Shown: positions 5,922 through 6,677 of the stretch, piece by piece
Numbering within the stretch: the stretch's first letter is position 1
Layout: each line of letters begins with the position of its first letter
Source: Cyanobacteria bacterium T3Sed10_376R1m
GTDB taxonomy: Bacteria > Cyanobacteriota > Cyanobacteriia > Cyanobacteriales > Cyanobacteriaceae
Length of the DNA: 6,677 nt
Reading direction: 5' to 3'
Assembly: GCA_003566215.1 (NCBI GenBank)
Contig: PXEJ01000114.1
Span: forward strand, 1 to 6,677
The notes under the pieces: model-generated
The model's database searches: none
Seen by the model: the letters and a program-made list of their open reading frames with translations, nothing else
Told to the model about the DNA's origin: nothing
Translations under genes and position numbers: made by a program

Positions 5922-5927
5922 TATAAT
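5922..5927 (+). promoter_or_regulatory. Candidate -10 of the desaturase-SDR gene
   Basis: A perfect TATAAT lies 41 bp before the ATG at 5969, in the 121-bp gap after the permease gene. The expected -35 position (around 5899-5904, TATTTT) is poor. No terminator hairpin is seen after the permease, so read-through is also possible. Confidence 0.35.
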
Positions 5928-5968
5928 AGGATATAGTGTTGGTTTGTAAGAAAATATATCCAAATATA

Positions 5969-6677
5969 ATGATAAATAATGCTCTGATTGTGGGAAGTGC
6001 GATCGCACTTATTTCTCTAATTTGGGTAGAAGTTGTGCGGGATTTATATCATCTAACTTCACATCTTTGGGAACCCTTGTATCGTTTACATTCATGGCAT
6101 CACCGCATTTTTAAACCAGATTTATCCGTCAAAAATGAAACAATTTATCGTCAAGCGAATTGGTACAATGACCTACCAGAATCCCTTGTGATGTTGTTTT
6201 TTAGCATAATTTTTGCCCAATTAGTTATGCTCAACGGTATGATTGACGTACATTATCAGTGGTTGTCGTGGATAGGGTCAATTTACACTTTATTTTATGC
6301 TTTAGGGGCAGTTGCTAGGGGTTTTGGTATTCCCTACGCCGACAAAATTACTGATGTTACTCACCGTCAAGGGGATTTTAAAGAATTACCAGCCAACTTT
6401 TTTGTCAATCGTCCTTACCATTGGCGACACCATTTTGATAATCAAGATGCTTATTTTTCTGGCACATTAACTTTAGTAGATCGTATTATGGGTACAGCAT
6501 TATCCCTCAAAGGAAAAAAAATTGCCATCACCGGGGCAAGTGGTACACTCGGACAAGAATTAATTAAACAGCTACATTTAAAAGGAGCAAAAATTACCGC
6601 CCTTACCTCCAAAGAACAAGAGTTATTAATTTCCGTTGACAATCAACCCATCCCTCTTAAAACTATTACTTGGGCGG
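5969..6677 (+). CDS. Bifunctional fatty acid hydroxylase/sterol desaturase-like - short-chain dehydrogenase fusion, 3' end outside window
   Basis: The frame is open from ATG 5969 to the right edge (236 codons). Two domains are visible. Residues 1-175 form a membrane di-iron-type domain: a hydrophobic helix at 5-20, HLTSH (28-32, HxxxH), HSWHH (41-45, HxxHH), a hydrophobic hairpin at about 70-118, H132, and HWRHH (151-155, HxxHH). This is the tripartite histidine signature of the fatty acid hydroxylase/sterol desaturase superfamily. From about 183 a Rossmann fold begins (KKIAITGASGTLG, 183-195), giving the TGxxGxxG nucleotide-binding turn of an SDR; the catalytic YxxxK lies beyond the edge. 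From the families, the N-terminal part would use O2 to hydroxylate or desaturate a lipid-like substrate and the SDR would reduce or oxidise it with NAD(P)H; the substrate is unknown. This fusion is annotated in cyanobacteria as bifunctional sterol desaturase/short chain dehydrogenase. No Shine-Dalgarno is seen. Confidence 0.85.
   Translation, partial: MINNALIVGSAIALISLIWVEVVRDLYHLTSHLWEPLYRLHSWHHRIFKPDLSVKNETIYRQANWYNDLPESLVMLFFSIIFAQLVMLNGMIDVHYQWLSWIGSIYTLFYALGAVARGFGIPYADKITDVTHRQGDFKELPANFFVNRPYHWRHHFDNQDAYFSGTLTLVDRIMGTALSLKGKKIAITGASGTLGQELIKQLHLKGAKITALTSKEQELLISVDNQPIPLKTITWA
5999..6006. repeat. HIP1 palindrome GCGATCGC (in the desaturase-SDR gene)
   Basis: An exact GCGATCGC encodes A11-I12-A13 in the first hydrophobic segment, near the start of the gene. 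Confidence 0.9.

Noticed and set aside
6451..6642. Minus-strand open frame of 63 codons at the right edge
   Set aside because: It is antisense to the desaturase-SDR junction, which carries strong motifs on the plus strand.

Overview
This window looks like chromosomal DNA from a low-GC cyanobacterium. Three exact copies of the palindrome GCGATCGC (HIP1, the octamer over-represented in many cyanobacterial genomes) occur in 6.7 kb. The phosphate-binding protein gene carries an 11-bp-period Pho box of the cyanobacterial SphR type. The last gene has a desaturase-SDR architecture that is annotated in cyanobacteria. Most starts lack a Shine-Dalgarno sequence, which is also common there. A Cyanobacterium/Geminocystis-like lineage would fit the base composition, but that is only a guess.

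Layout. Positions 1-792 (minus) hold the N-terminal 264 codons of a WecA/TagO-type polyprenyl-phosphate sugar-1-phosphate transferase that runs off the left edge. Positions 898-1896 (minus) encode a membrane-anchored M15/VanY-type D-Ala-D-Ala carboxypeptidase. These two are co-directional with a 105-bp gap and both concern the cell envelope. Positions 1897-2682 are a long AT-rich intergenic region. It holds a 113-bp MITE-like element with TATAGC...GCTATA ends, a promoter-like site with no gene behind it, and a tandem Pho box in front of pstS. Positions 2683-3708 (plus) encode a PstS-type phosphate-binding protein with a Tat signal, followed by a hairpin terminator. Positions 3961-4512 (minus) encode an MntP-type manganese exporter with a GTG start. 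It is divergent from a MacB/FtsX-type ABC transporter permease at 4633-5847 (plus), and candidate promoters for the two interleave in the 120-bp gap. Positions 5969-6677 (plus) hold the 5' part of a two-domain protein, a histidine-box fatty acid hydroxylase/sterol desaturase-like domain followed by an SDR Rossmann domain, open at the right edge.

How the genes relate. There is no single pathway. The shared theme is envelope and transport: glycan-lipid synthesis, peptidoglycan trimming, phosphate capture, Mn efflux, an ABC permease and a membrane lipid-type oxidase. pstS has no pstCAB beside it and the MacB-like permease has no ATPase beside it, so both probably work with partners encoded elsewhere. 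I see no defence system, CRISPR array, RNA gene or intact transposase. The least ordinary items are the Pho box array, the MITE-like element and the desaturase-SDR fusion.
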